52,550 nt of DNA from Planctomycetaceae bacterium (GCA_947449135.1 CANFQO010000016.1:1-52550), one strand, 5' to 3'. Positions 19,600-30,059 are shown, numbered from the stretch's first letter. Translations and numbers: made by a program. The notes: a model not told the origin generated them from the sequence alone.

Positions 19600-22050
19600 T
19601 CATGCCGCCCGTGAACGATGGCGACGGCGGTGCTGTTTGAACTCCCGTAGCCACGTGCGAATCGATCCAGAAAATCGATTGTGCTGCAGGAAATGAGGTA
19701 AAAAGTTGCGAATGGTCCGCGTCGGCGTCGCCCGTTGGCTCGCTGCCGTGCCGTGTGTCGCGGTATTACGTTGTGCGATCCGCAGCAGCGTGACCCATGC
19801 GGCAGACCATTCCTGATCGGACGAATCGTTGGACCACTCTTCGGCCTGGCCAATTTGCGTAAAGGTCTCACAGATGTCGTCGAAGAGAGTGCGGCGGAGC
19901 GACTCGAGTCTGTGTTCGGAATCACGCACCCGGCCAGCGGCGATTCGCGGCAGCGATTCATCTGATGTAGCCCGTTCATCGAGGGCTTCGAAAGCCAGCA
20001 ATTGGGGCTCAAGGATGCTTCTCCAGGAAGCATTGCTGATGTGCGTGTGGTGCTCAGCCCGACGACGCCTTTCAACCTCGAGTTCCTGATAAAACAAGAG
20101 TCCATCGCTGCCTACGACGCGAGGATGCATGGCCGAGAGCACGGTCCGCATATTGCCGACGCGACGCATTCGTTCCCAAAACGACCTCGGCGTCATCGGA
20201 TGAAGATGATGGCCTAAAGCGTGCTCGAGATACCGCAGTGTCAGGCCTCGCTTCGATAGACGATACCCAAGTTCGACATCTTCAAACGCCGCGTGACGGA
20301 ATGCCTCACTGAAAATCTGCTCGAGGTCTGCAGTCAGCGCACGCTTCCACGAAACGTTCGAGGTATAAAATCGGTCGAACGGCACTTGCTGCTCATCGCT
20401 CAGCGCGCGGTAATCGAACTGTTGAGCGCCATCTCCGACGATGTGGCGCGTAAACCAGTCGAGATTCATGTCGGGATGCCAATCCACCTGTCCCACGAAG
20501 GCATCTTCTGCTGCTGGGTAACGCCGGTGGGCATCCAGATGGCGAGCGATCAGGTCCGGTGCAGGGATGATGTCGTCGCCCGTAATGAGAAAGATCTCCC
20601 CGTCTGCTGCTTCGAGTCCCAGATTCCTCGCGGCACCCGGTCCGGGAAGGCCATCGTTATCGATGACGCGAGTGCGAAGTTTTCCGCCAATCGAGTCAAC
20701 GATGTGACGAACCGCATCGCCATCACCATGATCGTTGACGATGAGGATCTCAAAGGGTTGCGAATCCTGTCCAGCGTACCCCTGAAGTGTTTTCACAAGT
20801 TCAGCCGGACGGTCCTTGGTAGGCATGATGACCGACAACGGCATCGTCGCGGGGCGCATTCGACGAGAGGTCCTGGTTTCCTTCTCTGCGTGCCACTGTT
20901 GCAGTGCGTTCACGAGCGACTGTGCGGCACTCGTCCAGGTGTATCGGCCAAATATGTGGGCCCTTGCAACGCTTGCTGCGTCTTCAGCTGGTGACGGGTT
21001 TGTCAGATAAGCCCGGAGAGAATCGACGAGGGCTTCCTCGCGAACTTGGCACCAATACGCCCCGGGGCCCACGAGATAGTGCTCGGTGTCATAACACTGC
21101 CCGACAGGAACTTCGTCGAATGCCAGTGGCAGAAAGCCGTTTGGGATGGCGTATTCCATGGGTCCGCCAAAAGCAGGCATCATCACCGGCAGCCCCACGG
21201 CCATCGCGTCGATAATCTTCATGGCATATCCCTCGCCACGAAAAGGAGACACCATCAGGTCCATTTCGCCGTAGAGTCGGATAAGATTTTCTTTGCTCAG
21301 AAACGACTCGTGCCAGACCACCTTGGGAAACGATGGGTGGGACGCAACCAAGTCGCGGAGTGTTCGCGAGCCTGATGAGGAGCCATAGTCTTTGATGTGG
21401 ATCTCAACCGGGTCGTGAGGTGAATAAGCCTTCGCGAGCGCGGGTATGAGAATGTCAGTTCCGTAGCGGTTGAGATCATGGGAGTTCGTCACAATCAGGA
21501 TTTTGCGTACTCCTGAGTTGCTGCGACCCTTGCCTGTGGGAAAGAGTGAGTCGATCTCAGGGGAGTAGCCCGGCGCTACGACCGCACATTGGTTCGCCGA
21601 AACGCCGAGGTCAGCCAGGCTGGCTCCGCAAAACGAACTCATGGGGAGTTTGCGGACGCCGTTTGTGACGAGGTTTCGACTCCACATGTCGAGAGGACGA
21701 ATCTCACCCCGAAACCGATAGTTCGTGACGAACAGTTCCGCGTTGACCTCGCCCGAGACCTCCTGCATCAAGAACTGCGGCCAGTAGTGGTTCAGCTTGA
21801 TGTGATACGTTCTGCATGGGTGGTCGGTCATCAGCGATAAGAGACGCGGTCGGAGTCGCGACTCGAGCGTCTCAGAGAGTGCACGAGTGCGCGGAATACT
21901 CACGCGCTGTCCGATGTCCGAGAGTGCTACGGCTAATTCACCGACCACCCAACTGAGGGCACTCCCCTGCGAGAGATCGACAGCAAGATGAATGCCCTCA
22001 TCGCCGTGAGGTTTCCGCATGACCGCAGTGGTAGCTTGCGTCTTGGACAA
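19600..22050 (-). CDS. Bifunctional glycosyltransferase: GT4-like plus GT2 domain
   Basis: An 816-residue fusion. Residues about 20-400 form a GT-B domain of GT4 type (KILIVTNSHDLNRYGTDIL, then MVSPFRGEGYAMKIIDAMAV near 265 with the E-x7-D/E position). Residues about 410-650 form a GT-A GT2 domain (LSVIMPTKDRPAELVKTL, ILIVNDHGDG, TGDDI as metal motif, YTSNVSWKR). A basic C-terminal region ends RRHRSRAA. I take the TTG at 22050 as start because GGGAG lies nine bases before it; the ATG at 22020 has no such signal. It could add two sugars in succession. Confidence 0.82.
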   Translation of the reverse strand: MSKTQATTAVMRKPHGDEGIHLAVDLSQGSALSWVVGELAVALSDIGQRVSIPRTRALSETLESRLRPRLLSLMTDHPCRTYHIKLNHYWPQFLMQEVSGEVNAELFVTNYRFRGEIRPLDMWSRNLVTNGVRKLPMSSFCGASLADLGVSANQCAVVAPGYSPEIDSLFPTGKGRSNSGVRKILIVTNSHDLNRYGTDILIPALAKAYSPHDPVEIHIKDYGSSSGSRTLRDLVASHPSFPKVVWHESFLSKENLIRLYGEMDLMVSPFRGEGYAMKIIDAMAVGLPVMMPAFGGPMEYAIPNGFLPLAFDEVPVGQCYDTEHYLVGPGAYWCQVREEALVDSLRAYLTNPSPAEDAASVARAHIFGRYTWTSAAQSLVNALQQWHAEKETRTSRRMRPATMPLSVIMPTKDRPAELVKTLQGYAGQDSQPFEILIVNDHGDGDAVRHIVDSIGGKLRTRVIDNDGLPGPGAARNLGLEAADGEIFLITGDDIIPAPDLIARHLDAHRRYPAAEDAFVGQVDWHPDMNLDWFTRHIVGDGAQQFDYRALSDEQQVPFDRFYTSNVSWKRALTADLEQIFSEAFRHAAFEDVELGYRLSKRGLTLRYLEHALGHHLHPMTPRSFWERMRRVGNMRTVLSAMHPRVVGSDGLLFYQELEVERRRRAEHHTHISNASWRSILEPQLLAFEALDERATSDESLPRIAAGRVRDSEHRLESLRRTLFDDICETFTQIGQAEEWSNDSSDQEWSAAWVTLLRIAQRNTATHGTAASQRATPTRTIRNFLPHFLQHNRFSGSIRTWLREFKQHRRRHRSRAA

Positions 22051-22085
22051 AGTGGTGCTCCCTGATCGATCTGGATTCGGTGCAA

Positions 22086-23153
22086 TCAGGACGATCGCTC
22101 CGAGAGCCCGAGTCGGCTACGGCGATAGCCGCCGCTCGTGATGTTGGCCACCCAGGCCGGGTTCTCGAGATACCAGGCAACCGTGCGAGTGATCGCCTCG
22201 TCGAACGACAGGCTGGGTCGCCAGCCGAGTTCTCCCTCGATCTTGCTGAAGTCGATGGCGTAGCGGCGGTCGTGGCCTGGTCGGTCCTTCACGTAGCTGA
22301 TCAGCGACGTGCAGGGAGCATGGGGTAATCCCGGCCGCAGCGTGTCGACGGCCTTACAGATGGCCTGCACCACCTCCAGATTCCGTTTTTCGCTGTCGCC
22401 GCCGATGTTGTAGACCTCGCCAAGTCGACCACGAGCAAGCACCGCCCGGATCGCACGGCAGTGATCGCCGACATAGAGCCAGTCGCGGACCTGCGCACCA
22501 TCGCCATAGACGGGCAAGGGCTTGCCCTCCAGACAGTTGAGGATCATCACCGGGATGAGCTTCTCGGGAAACTGGTAGGGACCGTAGTTGTTGGAGCAGT
22601 TGGTTGTGAGGGTGGGCAGACCGTAGGTGTGATGGTAGGCACGGACGAAATGGTCGCTCGAGGCCTTCGAGGCCGAGTATGGCGAGTTGGGGGCATACGG
22701 AGTGGTCTCGGTGAACTTGCCGGTGCTGCCGAGCGAGCCGTAGACCTCGTCCGTGGAAACGTGCAGAAAACGGAACTCTTTCTGCTCTGGCTCCGGGAGG
22801 TTCTTCCAGTGCCTTCGAGCTTCCTCAAGCAGGCGGAAGGTTCCCACCACATTGGTTTCGACGAATGCGGCCGGACCGTCGATCGACCGGTCGACATGGC
22901 TTTCTGCGGCAAAGTTGACGATCGCCCGTGGTCGATGGCTCGCCAAGAGCCGCGCCACGAGTTCGCTGTCGCCAATGTCGCCCTGCACGAAAATGTGCCG
23001 CGGGTTTACCGCCACGTCGCGAAGCGATTCGAGATTGCCCGCGTAGGTGAGTGCGTCGAGGTTGACGACGGCCGAGTGCTCCTCGTCGATCCATTGCCGA
23101 ACGAACTCGCCGCCGATGAATCCGGCTCCGCCGGTAACCAAGATGGGTTGCAT
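22086..23153 (-). CDS. rfbB: dTDP-glucose 4,6-dehydratase
   Basis: A 355-residue enzyme making dTDP-4-dehydro-6-deoxyglucose, the precursor of dTDP-rhamnose and other deoxyhexoses. [13 protein letters not shown] (NAD binding) lies at the N-terminus, with [35 protein letters not shown] and [20 protein letters not shown] (Tyr-x3-Lys). [12 protein letters not shown] and the C-terminal [15 protein letters not shown] are canonical. The ATG at 23153 gives family length. rfbA is 2.3 kb away on the other strand; rfbC and rfbD are not in the window. It ends SERSS, not Ala-Ala. Confidence 0.95.
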   Translation of the reverse strand: MQPILVTGGAGFIGGEFVRQWIDEEHSAVVNLDALTYAGNLESLRDVAVNPRHIFVQGDIGDSELVARLLASHRPRAIVNFAAESHVDRSIDGPAAFVETNVVGTFRLLEEARRHWKNLPEPEQKEFRFLHVSTDEVYGSLGSTGKFTETTPYAPNSPYSASKASSDHFVRAYHHTYGLPTLTTNCSNNYGPYQFPEKLIPVMILNCLEGKPLPVYGDGAQVRDWLYVGDHCRAIRAVLARGRLGEVYNIGGDSEKRNLEVVQAICKAVDTLRPGLPHAPCTSLISYVKDRPGHDRRYAIDFSKIEGELGWRPSLSFDEAITRTVAWYLENPAWVANITSGGYRRSRLGLSERSS

Positions 23154-23347
23154 GCCGCCCTTTCGCACAAGAATCCCGAAGGAAAAACGCGGGTTTCGAC
23201 CGGGGTAATACGTTTTTCGTGTGCTGGTCGCCAGCCCGAAAAATGGCCGTGACATTGAGGCCGATGGGGAACCGGTTTGATCTGGCGATGCTTACCGGGA
23301 TGCCGTATCACCCCCATCCACTCGTACGAATCCGGAAACCAAGGCCG

Positions 23348-25234
23348 ATGGCAGCGCGGAAAAAAACCACGGCATTACTCGCTCTTGGCAAGCACTTGGA
23401 ACGTGGCTTGCGTCACTTGAGGCATGGCATCAGGGATGCGCGAGGTGCGGTTACGATTCTCCGGGCCGCTCGCCGTGCTGGACCTGACACCCTTGCCCGT
23501 CTCGCCGCCGGCCTCAGCCCGCCCGACGTGATTATTTGCGGCGGTTCTGACGCGGCAGTGGCTTCCGAGGAGTGCATCAGCTGCCTTGACAGACTCGCCC
23601 GTGGTCCGCTGCTCCCGCGGCAGGTGTGGATCGTCGCACCAGCGGACACCCTGGCGGCATTGCGTCGCTCCTCGGCAACGGGTGTCCGCCCGGTGGTGCA
23701 ACGGCAGGGCACGGATGTCATTTTCGTCGAAGCTGCGTCACATTCCGGGCAGACATCCCTGGTGAGCTTGCGCACCGCTGTAGCCTCCGCCGCGTCCGGC
23801 CATGTGGTTCTCTGCGATGCCCGGGCGACCGTCTGCGAAGATGCCCTCCTGTGGGTTGCGGCGGTTCTCGAACGGAACGGCGGCCAGAATGCAGCCCGTG
23901 AGATCATGGCGGTCTACGGCGATGACGCAGTGAGCGATCCTTCGGACGGCGTGTGGGCCGCTCCGACGCTTCATCACAAGCCCGACTTTTCCTGGACATC
24001 ACTGCTCGCGGGCAGCTATCTGGGCCCGATCGTGGCCTTCGATCGGTCACTGGCAACCGCAGCACTTGGGCGGCTGGTTGCCCGTGGCGTGACGACCGTA
24101 TCCGCAAGCGAAACCCTCTATGCACTCGCCCTGGAGACACTCCGGGGCTACTCACACGAAGACGTGGCGCATATCCGGCACCCACTCGGGATTCTGCCGC
24201 GTGGCCACGGCACTGCCGCAGGCGATGACACGGCTGGCATCGCCTCCGAGGCGCTCGAAGCCATCGGCGTCTCGGCCTCCGTGACGGTGCATCCCCAAGA
24301 GGCATCGATCCACCAGTTTGAACTGCAGCCGCGACAATCGGCACACGTCTCGATCGTGATCCCGACAAAGAACGCCGGGGCTCTCGTGAAGTCGTGCGTG
24401 CATGATCTCCGGGAACGAGCCGGCTATGACAACTATGACATCACCGTGATCGATCACGAATCAGACGAGCCGGAACTGCTCGGCTTTCTCGCCCACGAGT
24501 CGGCTGCGGACCGGCTGCGGGTGTTTCCCTACAGCGGTCCCTTCAATTTCGCGGCCATGAACAATGCCGCCGTGCGGTCCACCTGCGGTTCCCTGCTGCT
24601 CTTTCTCAACAACGACGTCGACAGCTTCTCGTCACGATGGCTGGAACAGATGACGGCGACCTTCGAACTCGACGATCGCATTGGGGCTGTCGGTGCGCTG
24701 CTCCACTATCCGGAAGGCGATATCCAGCATGCCGGTGTCGTGCTGAGCGCGAAACGGCTGTGCCAGCACGCCCATTACAACTGGCCAGCGGACTCGCTCG
24801 GGTATCAAGGCCGCATCCGCCGGTTGCAGGAATTCTCGGCTGTGACGGCTGCGTGCATGCTCGTCCGCAGGGATGCCTTCGAGGCAGTGGGCGGCTTCGA
24901 CGAGCAATTCCCGGACGACTACAACGACATCGATCTCTGCCTCCGGCTTCGCAGAGCGGGGTTTGCGATCGTCTACCAGCCGCACGTTCAGGCCACGCAC
25001 TGGGAGGGACGCACCCGCACGGCCAAGGAAACGGCCAAGGACGTGTTCGTCGCGCGTTGGCAGCATGCTTTTCCCTGTGATCCGTTCTACCATCCGCACC
25101 TTGCCGCAACCGACTTCCGCCCCGACGGCCTGGGGCGATTCTGGCGGCAGCGGAAGACCGTGGCACTGGCCGAGCTGCTGGCAGGCCGTGAGCAGGCGCT
25201 GCCGCCGCTGACACGCCGTGGCAAGGCGGCGTAA
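23348..25234 (+). CDS. Family 2 glycosyltransferase with degenerate N-terminal domain
   Basis: About 628 residues from ATG 23348; the frame is open to a GTG at 23219 and the true start is uncertain. The C-terminal half is a clear GT2 domain: [41 protein letters not shown] as the metal region, [20 protein letters not shown] and [15 protein letters not shown]. The N-terminal half looks like a decayed or divergent GT-A domain (VWIVAPADT and [20 protein letters not shown]), so tandem architecture like that of 16443-18293 is likely with one inactive copy. It is divergent from rfbB. It ends RRGKAA. Confidence 0.82.
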   Translation: MAARKKTTALLALGKHLERGLRHLRHGIRDARGAVTILRAARRAGPDTLARLAAGLSPPDVIICGGSDAAVASEECISCLDRLARGPLLPRQVWIVAPADTLAALRRSSATGVRPVVQRQGTDVIFVEAASHSGQTSLVSLRTAVASAASGHVVLCDARATVCEDALLWVAAVLERNGGQNAAREIMAVYGDDAVSDPSDGVWAAPTLHHKPDFSWTSLLAGSYLGPIVAFDRSLATAALGRLVARGVTTVSASETLYALALETLRGYSHEDVAHIRHPLGILPRGHGTAAGDDTAGIASEALEAIGVSASVTVHPQEASIHQFELQPRQSAHVSIVIPTKNAGALVKSCVHDLRERAGYDNYDITVIDHESDEPELLGFLAHESAADRLRVFPYSGPFNFAAMNNAAVRSTCGSLLLFLNNDVDSFSSRWLEQMTATFELDDRIGAVGALLHYPEGDIQHAGVVLSAKRLCQHAHYNWPADSLGYQGRIRRLQEFSAVTAACMLVRRDAFEAVGGFDEQFPDDYNDIDLCLRLRRAGFAIVYQPHVQATHWEGRTRTAKETAKDVFVARWQHAFPCDPFYHPHLAATDFRPDGLGRFWRQRKTVALAELLAGREQALPPLTRRGKAA

Positions 25235-25442
25235 GCACGGCTGGGCGACGATCGGATCTCCCCCGCATTGCCAAACCGCGAGTTCTTTGCGGACCCGCCG
25301 CCCCGGCCGAGTCGACCCCGCGGTATGTGCTCTGGCGTTACTCCCCCGCGCGCTGTTATCCCCCCGCAACCGGCGGGCCTCCCCGGCCCGATCGCAAAAA
25401 ACCCCACAACAACCCACAAATCCCTCGCTGGCTGATCACGCT

Positions 25443-26372
25443 ATGGACGCACGCAAAAACGACACCACACCGCTCAAGGGCATCGTGTTGGCAGGCGGAT
25501 CTGGAACGCGTCTGCATCCGATGACGCTGGCAATCTCCAAGCAACTGCTGCCGGTCTACGACAAGCCGATGGTCTACTACCCGCTGTCGGCGCTGATGCT
25601 CGCCGGCATCCGCGACATTCTCTTGATCTCCACGCCCCACGATCTGCCGCATTTTCAGCGGCTGCTCGGCGACGGATCGCAGTTTGGTGTGGCGCTCTCC
25701 TACGCGGAGCAGCCGAAGCCCGATGGGCTGGCACAGGCATTCGTCATCGGCCGAGATTTCCTCGGTGGTGATCGGGCAGCACTCGTGCTCGGCGACAACA
25801 TCTTCCATGGTCACGGCTTCCAAGCGGTGCTTCACGCCGCCGCGGCACGGCAGCGTGGGGCCACGATTTTCGCCTATCCCGTGCGCGATCCTGAGCGGTT
25901 CGGCGTCGTGGAGTTTGATGCAGGTGGTAAGGCCCTCTCGCTCGAGGAGAAGCCACGGCAGCCGAAATCTCATTTTGCTGTGCCGGGTCTTTACTTCTAC
26001 GACGCTGACGTGACGGATATCGCCCGCAGCCTGAAGCCGAGCAGTCGGGGGGAATTGGAGATCACTGACCTAAACAGGGTGTATCTCGAGCGTGGCGACC
26101 TCCAGGTGGAGAAGCTCGGCCGCGGCTTTGCCTGGCTCGACACCGGCACGCCCGACTCGCTCCTGCAGGCGACTTCGTTTGTGCAGACGATCCAGGAGCG
26201 ACAGGGGCTGAAGATCGCTTGTCTCGAAGAAATCGGTATGCACCTGGGATATCTGTCGCCGGCGGAGGTGGTCGAGCGAGCCCTCCGGATGAAGAGCGAC
26301 TACGGCCGGTATCTCGCGGACATCGCAGCAGAATCGCTGGCCGAGCCGCAACCGCGAGCGGTGGCCGCGTAA
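25443..26372 (+). CDS. rfbA: Glucose-1-phosphate thymidylyltransferase
   Basis: A 309-residue nucleotidyltransferase joining dTTP and glucose-1-phosphate into dTDP-glucose, the substrate of Rfb[17 protein letters not shown] is the nucleotide-binding signature at about 13-28. [41 protein letters not shown] and [16 protein letters not shown] are all canonical RmlA motifs. ATG 25443 gives the family length. The frame is open upstream to 25218 but that part overlaps the previous gene and is not conserved. It ends RAVAA after a Pro/Arg tail that extends past usual RmlA homology. Confidence 0.95.
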   Translation: MDARKNDTTPLKGIVLAGGSGTRLHPMTLAISKQLLPVYDKPMVYYPLSALMLAGIRDILLISTPHDLPHFQRLLGDGSQFGVALSYAEQPKPDGLAQAFVIGRDFLGGDRAALVLGDNIFHGHGFQAVLHAAAARQRGATIFAYPVRDPERFGVVEFDAGGKALSLEEKPRQPKSHFAVPGLYFYDADVTDIARSLKPSSRGELEITDLNRVYLERGDLQVEKLGRGFAWLDTGTPDSLLQATSFVQTIQERQGLKIACLEEIGMHLGYLSPAEVVERALRMKSDYGRYLADIAAESLAEPQPRAVAA

Positions 26373-26402
26373 TCTCGTTGATGGGTCCTTGAAAGACGCT
26401 GT

Positions 26403-27266
26403 ATGGACCGCACACCGCGATGCTCCCGCGCGTTGGTATACGCCCACTGGGATCGCGATGGCATCGTGGATCCGTACGTCATCCACGCCCTGCGGCAATA
26501 CCGCGCCGTGGTCGACCGCATCGTGTTCGTCTCTACGCACTGCACGAACGTGTGCGCCGCGCTCACGTCGCTGGCGGACGAGATCATCGTACGCGACAAC
26601 GAGGGCTTCGATTTCGCAAGCTGGCGCGAGGGTCTTTTGCGGCTCAACATCCCGGCCTACGACGAGATTCTCTTCACGAACAGCAGCGTCTACGGCCCGC
26701 TCTGGCCGATTGAGGGCTGCCTAGCGGCCGCGGCTGCTAGGCAGAGCGATCTCTGGGGCATGACGGTGTCACTGGAGCCCGAGGTACATCTGCAGTCATA
26801 TTTCATGGGCATGTCCCGCCGGCTGTTGGCCTCAGACTTTGGCAAGCGGCTCTGGGAGCACGTACGGCTTGTGCCCACCAAACGGGATGCGATCAATGCC
26901 TACGAGCTGCGCTGGATGCCGGACTGCGTCGCGAATGGCTTTGCCGTCCACTCGCTGTTCGACGGCCGGAATCATCCGCGGGTGCCTGTAGGAGAGCAGC
27001 TGTCGAACATGGCCTGCTGGCCACCCTGGCAAAAGCGTGTACGGCGGTATCGGCGCAGCATCCGCCGCCCGACCTACAACCCCACGCATCTGCAGTGGAG
27101 GCAGGTGCTGGAAGCCGGCGTGCCGATGCTAAAAGTGGATCTGCTCCGGGACAACCCTGTCGGCATTGACGCCCGTCGCATTTATGACTGGCTTACGAGC
27201 CACACCGCGTACCCAGTGGACATCATCCGCGACCATCTCGATCGGATGATCCGCGCTGCCGCCTGA
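26403..27266 (+). CDS. RgpF-like rhamnan synthesis family protein
   Basis: A 287-residue protein resembling the rhamnan synthesis protein F family (RgpF), which includes rhamnosyltransferases of polysaccharide clusters. Typical are YAHWDRDGIVDPYVIHAL near the N-terminus, DEIIVRDNEGFDFASWREG near 62-80, EILFTNSSVYGPLWP, and LQSYFMGMSRRLLAS. It begins 30 bases after rfbA, suggesting one transcript and a dTDP-rhamnose link, though the later rhamnose genes are not in the window. It ends MIRAAA. Confidence 0.8.
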   Translation: MDRTPRCSRALVYAHWDRDGIVDPYVIHALRQYRAVVDRIVFVSTHCTNVCAALTSLADEIIVRDNEGFDFASWREGLLRLNIPAYDEILFTNSSVYGPLWPIEGCLAAAAARQSDLWGMTVSLEPEVHLQSYFMGMSRRLLASDFGKRLWEHVRLVPTKRDAINAYELRWMPDCVANGFAVHSLFDGRNHPRVPVGEQLSNMACWPPWQKRVRRYRRSIRRPTYNPTHLQWRQVLEAGVPMLKVDLLRDNPVGIDARRIYDWLTSHTAYPVDIIRDHLDRMIRAAA

Positions 27267-27335
27267 CACGTTTTCGGTTGGGGGGTTGGGAAGACTGGCA
27301 AGGCCTGCGAAGGCCGCGGCGCGGTAGGGGCTGAC

Positions 27336-27357
27336 TAATCGGCACAAAGTCTCACGG
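27336..27357 (+). repeat. Conserved intergenic block, copy 1 (before sulfotransferase gene 1)
   Basis: The core ATCGGCACAAAGTCTCACG recurs as ATCGGCACAACGTCTCACG at 29947-29967, with one difference. Both copies lie about 95-130 bases upstream of a sulfotransferase start codon. It may be a shared regulatory element or a scar of duplication. Confidence 0.5.
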
Positions 27358-27464
27358 CAAAACAGAGACCTTCCGATATCCACAGGAAGAGGGGTGCGCG
27401 TTTCACAACGGAGGTTCGCTCCAAGCGGGTGCCTTGTTCAGTCATTTATTGCAGGTCCCTGCTT

Positions 27465-28562
27465 ATGAGCCGGCTCTCGACAGTCATCCGAACGCTGGCC
27501 AGGCGTGCCCCACACTGGCCGATTCCACCAGTATCCGCCCACAAGCCTCCGCTCTTGCTTCACATCGGCCCGCACAAGACCGGAACAACCGCGATCCAAC
27601 TGTTCTGTGAACGAAACCGTAACGAGTTGGCCAAGGCGGGGTTCTGGTATCCGAAAGCGGGCCTCGCAAGCGGGCAGCACATGGTGTTGCCGGGGTGCTA
27701 CATCAGCCATCATCCGCACATTCCCGAATCCTTGCTCGGGGGCTCTCCGGAAAAAATTGTCGCCGACATCGCGGCCGAGGTGCCGCGTGGTCTGACGCCC
27801 GTGATGAGCAGCGAGGTGTATTGGGAACTGTTATGCAACCAACCAGACGCGTTCGAATCCGTTTTGGAGGTGCTCCGTAGGCGATATGACGTGCACATCG
27901 TCATGGTCGAAAGGCCGGTCGTTGAGCGGGTCTGGAGTGCCATTAAATTCAAATCACGACTGGGTTTTGCGTTTGACCCCATTGCGGAGTTTGGAGTGTT
28001 ACAGGGCGTCGCCTACCATGCCCTGGAACGGCTCAAGAAAATAGATTGCTCTGTGATCCGCGTTCCATACGATGACTCTGACTGCATTTCGCCGTTTCTG
28101 AGATCTGTTTCGTCGCATCTCGCACAGCGGCAGCCTGCTCAACCACGCATCCTCGGCGCACTGATTGAAAAGTGCCGCGCGGTTTCTTCAAAGCTACGAG
28201 AAAACGTCTCGCCTTCAGAGCCTTGGTTCGTTGCCGTCACGTTGGAGTTTTCGCGTCGGCTCATGGCGGCGAAAGAAAGCACCGGAAAATATCACAGCCG
28301 TATCGCGGCATTTTTGCGAGACGTGATGGCAATCGGCAACAGGCTCGAGTCAATCCGTTTGTTGCCAGATGAAGACGTTGTCTTTTACCGCGTCGTCGAA
28401 GCAAGCAACACTGGTGCCGGCCTCCTGTCTCCAGTGGAGGTTCGGGTGTGGGAAGCGATCTGCGGTCACCCTACTATCCAAAAAATAGCGATTCGATCGG
28501 GCTGTGCTGGCGAATTGATGGCTGTTTGTCAGCCCATGGTCCGTTCAAGAGATGCTGCCTGA
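27465..28562 (+). CDS. Sulfotransferase-like protein 1
   Basis: A 365-residue protein; ATG 27465 is used, nine bases after an AGGT ribosome-binding site. LLHIGPHKTGTTAIQLFCER near the N-terminus is the 5'-phosphosulfate-binding loop of PAPS-dependent sulfotransferases, and VMVERPVVERVWSAIKFKS matches the 3'-phosphate-binding region. An acceptor sugar is likely given the surrounding glycan genes. It is not closely similar to the two sulfotransferase-like genes that follow. A/T-ending codons are more common here than in the flanking core genes. It ends RSRDAA. Confidence 0.75.
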   Translation: MSRLSTVIRTLARRAPHWPIPPVSAHKPPLLLHIGPHKTGTTAIQLFCERNRNELAKAGFWYPKAGLASGQHMVLPGCYISHHPHIPESLLGGSPEKIVADIAAEVPRGLTPVMSSEVYWELLCNQPDAFESVLEVLRRRYDVHIVMVERPVVERVWSAIKFKSRLGFAFDPIAEFGVLQGVAYHALERLKKIDCSVIRVPYDDSDCISPFLRSVSSHLAQRQPAQPRILGALIEKCRAVSSKLRENVSPSEPWFVAVTLEFSRRLMAAKESTGKYHSRIAAFLRDVMAIGNRLESIRLLPDEDVVFYRVVEASNTGAGLLSPVEVRVWEAICGHPTIQKIAIRSGCAGELMAVCQPMVRSRDAA

Positions 28563-28860
28563 GGTCGCTGGGTACGGCGGTCTGCGGCATGGATCGCGGC
28601 GGGGAGCGGTGGGCCGCCGTATCCGGCGGTGCTTACCGCCACGCTCGCTGGCCGCAGCGTTGATGGCGGCACGGCTTTCGCTGAGGAAATGGGGCGACTA
28701 GGCAATTTCTGCGAACGCCACGCCGCCATAAAGTCTGCCCAATCGGCAATATCCTCATTTAGGGTGGGCTGATACGTCGATACCCTCTCCAGTGAGAGGG
28801 AGCAGGCGGCGAGTCAACTGCCTGTTGTGACTCATCCAACATTCGATAGTAGGTACTGCC
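28563..28860. other. 298-base spacer with two short hairpins
   Basis: No gene is seen. GGCGGT-GCTT-ACCGCC (28625-28640) and CCCTCTC-CAGT-GAGAGGG (28783-28800) are perfect stem-loops. The second lies 60 bases before the next start codon. Neither has a T-tract, so leader structures or protein sites are more likely than terminators. Confidence 0.4.
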
Positions 28861-29772
28861 GTGAGCCGCCTTACCCGATTTCTTCGCTCTGTCTGCTCGC
28901 AGCGAGTGGATGGTCGCCTCCTCCCACTGCAGCAACCGGGGTTTCCCGTTGCCGTCTGCTGGTCGGCAAAGAGCGGATGTACGACGGTCCTGAAATGGTT
29001 CCTTGCACAGACCGGCCTGCTGGACGAGGCACTCGCCTACAACGACTGGATTCACGCCTATCGGCAGGACAAGTTGTTCGCCACGAAAGGCTACGCAGTT
29101 CAGTGCGACAGGCTCTTCAAGAGCAGCCAACGCAACACTGTCATCATCAGATTGATCCGTGATCCCGCCTCCCGGGCAGTTAGTAGCTTCCTGCATTTTC
29201 TGCGCAATGAGCACGATCTTGAGCATTGGCCGGACGCCGTTGAACTGACCCGATGGAAGGCAGCCGTCGGACTTGCTGGACAGCAGGGGCTCAGCTTCCA
29301 GCAGTTTCTTATGTACGTGGCTGCGCAGCAGGTGAGCCGCCGACTGGTCGATCCTCATTTCAGACCGCAGTACGATGAGCAGCAGGATTCGCGGGTCGAC
29401 ACCTATGTCCGTCTGGAAGATCTGTCGGCTGGTTTGAGAGCTGTCGAGGAACGTTGCGGATTGCCTCATGTCGATGTGGGAAGTCTTAGTATTTCTCCCC
29501 ACCATAATCCCGCGACCGCGAACCACGGCTGGCCGACACGCGCCGCGGAGTTTCCCGCCGATGTCAACATCCTCCACGAACTCGGGACGCCTCCAGTTCA
29601 GGCTTTTCTTGACCCTGAAACAAGGTTGTTGATTCGTACCGCCTACTGGACTGACTACGAGGCATACGGACACCACTACGACGTAGCCCCGACCACGACG
29701 CTGCGAATGCCGTCTTCGGACCGGTCAAAAACAGGTGGAGATAGTGCAGGTCAATTGCGACGGGCGGCCTGA
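28861..29772 (+). CDS. Sulfotransferase-like protein 2
   Basis: A 303-residue protein starting at GTG 28861 with an AGGT ribosome-binding site. AVCWSAKSGCTTVLKWFL (about 30-47) fits the 5'-phosphosulfate loop, and RLIRDPASRAVSSFLHFLR (about 97-115) the 3'-phosphate loop with its Arg and Ser. It also has PHFRPQYDEQQD and YVRLEDLSAGLRAVEE. It is a close paralogue of the gene at 30060: both share AYNDWIHAYRQDKLFA and YWTDYEAYGHHYD. Expected role: PAPS-dependent sulfation of the glycan. It ends QLRRAA. Confidence 0.78.
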   Translation: MSRLTRFLRSVCSQRVDGRLLPLQQPGFPVAVCWSAKSGCTTVLKWFLAQTGLLDEALAYNDWIHAYRQDKLFATKGYAVQCDRLFKSSQRNTVIIRLIRDPASRAVSSFLHFLRNEHDLEHWPDAVELTRWKAAVGLAGQQGLSFQQFLMYVAAQQVSRRLVDPHFRPQYDEQQDSRVDTYVRLEDLSAGLRAVEERCGLPHVDVGSLSISPHHNPATANHGWPTRAAEFPADVNILHELGTPPVQAFLDPETRLLIRTAYWTDYEAYGHHYDVAPTTTLRMPSSDRSKTGGDSAGQLRRAA

Positions 29773-29946
29773 AGACTGCGTTACGCGCTGAGTCAGCAGA
29801 TAGCGGCGCCCGTGATCAAGTTCCCAACGATCGTGCCACCCTCGGCAGCACGATTTCGCTGCCCGTCGCCGTATGGCACGGCACTCGCTTCGGATATGCG
29901 AGAACTGACGTATCCTTCGGAATCGCGTTGGGAAGCAGAGTCTATC

Positions 29947-29967
29947 TGATCGGCACAACGTCTCACG
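29947..29967 (+). repeat. Conserved intergenic block, copy 2 (before sulfotransferase gene 3)
   Basis: ATCGGCACAACGTCTCACG, matching the block at 27336-27357 with one change in the core. It lies 93 bases before ATG 30060. Confidence 0.5.
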
Positions 29968-30059
29968 ATGGAACGGACGACGTGCCGATATTTGCACGTG
30001 TCGTAGCGGAACATCCATGTACGCCTTCCGATTTCTGAGCCGCCCATAGAGTGCGTTCA

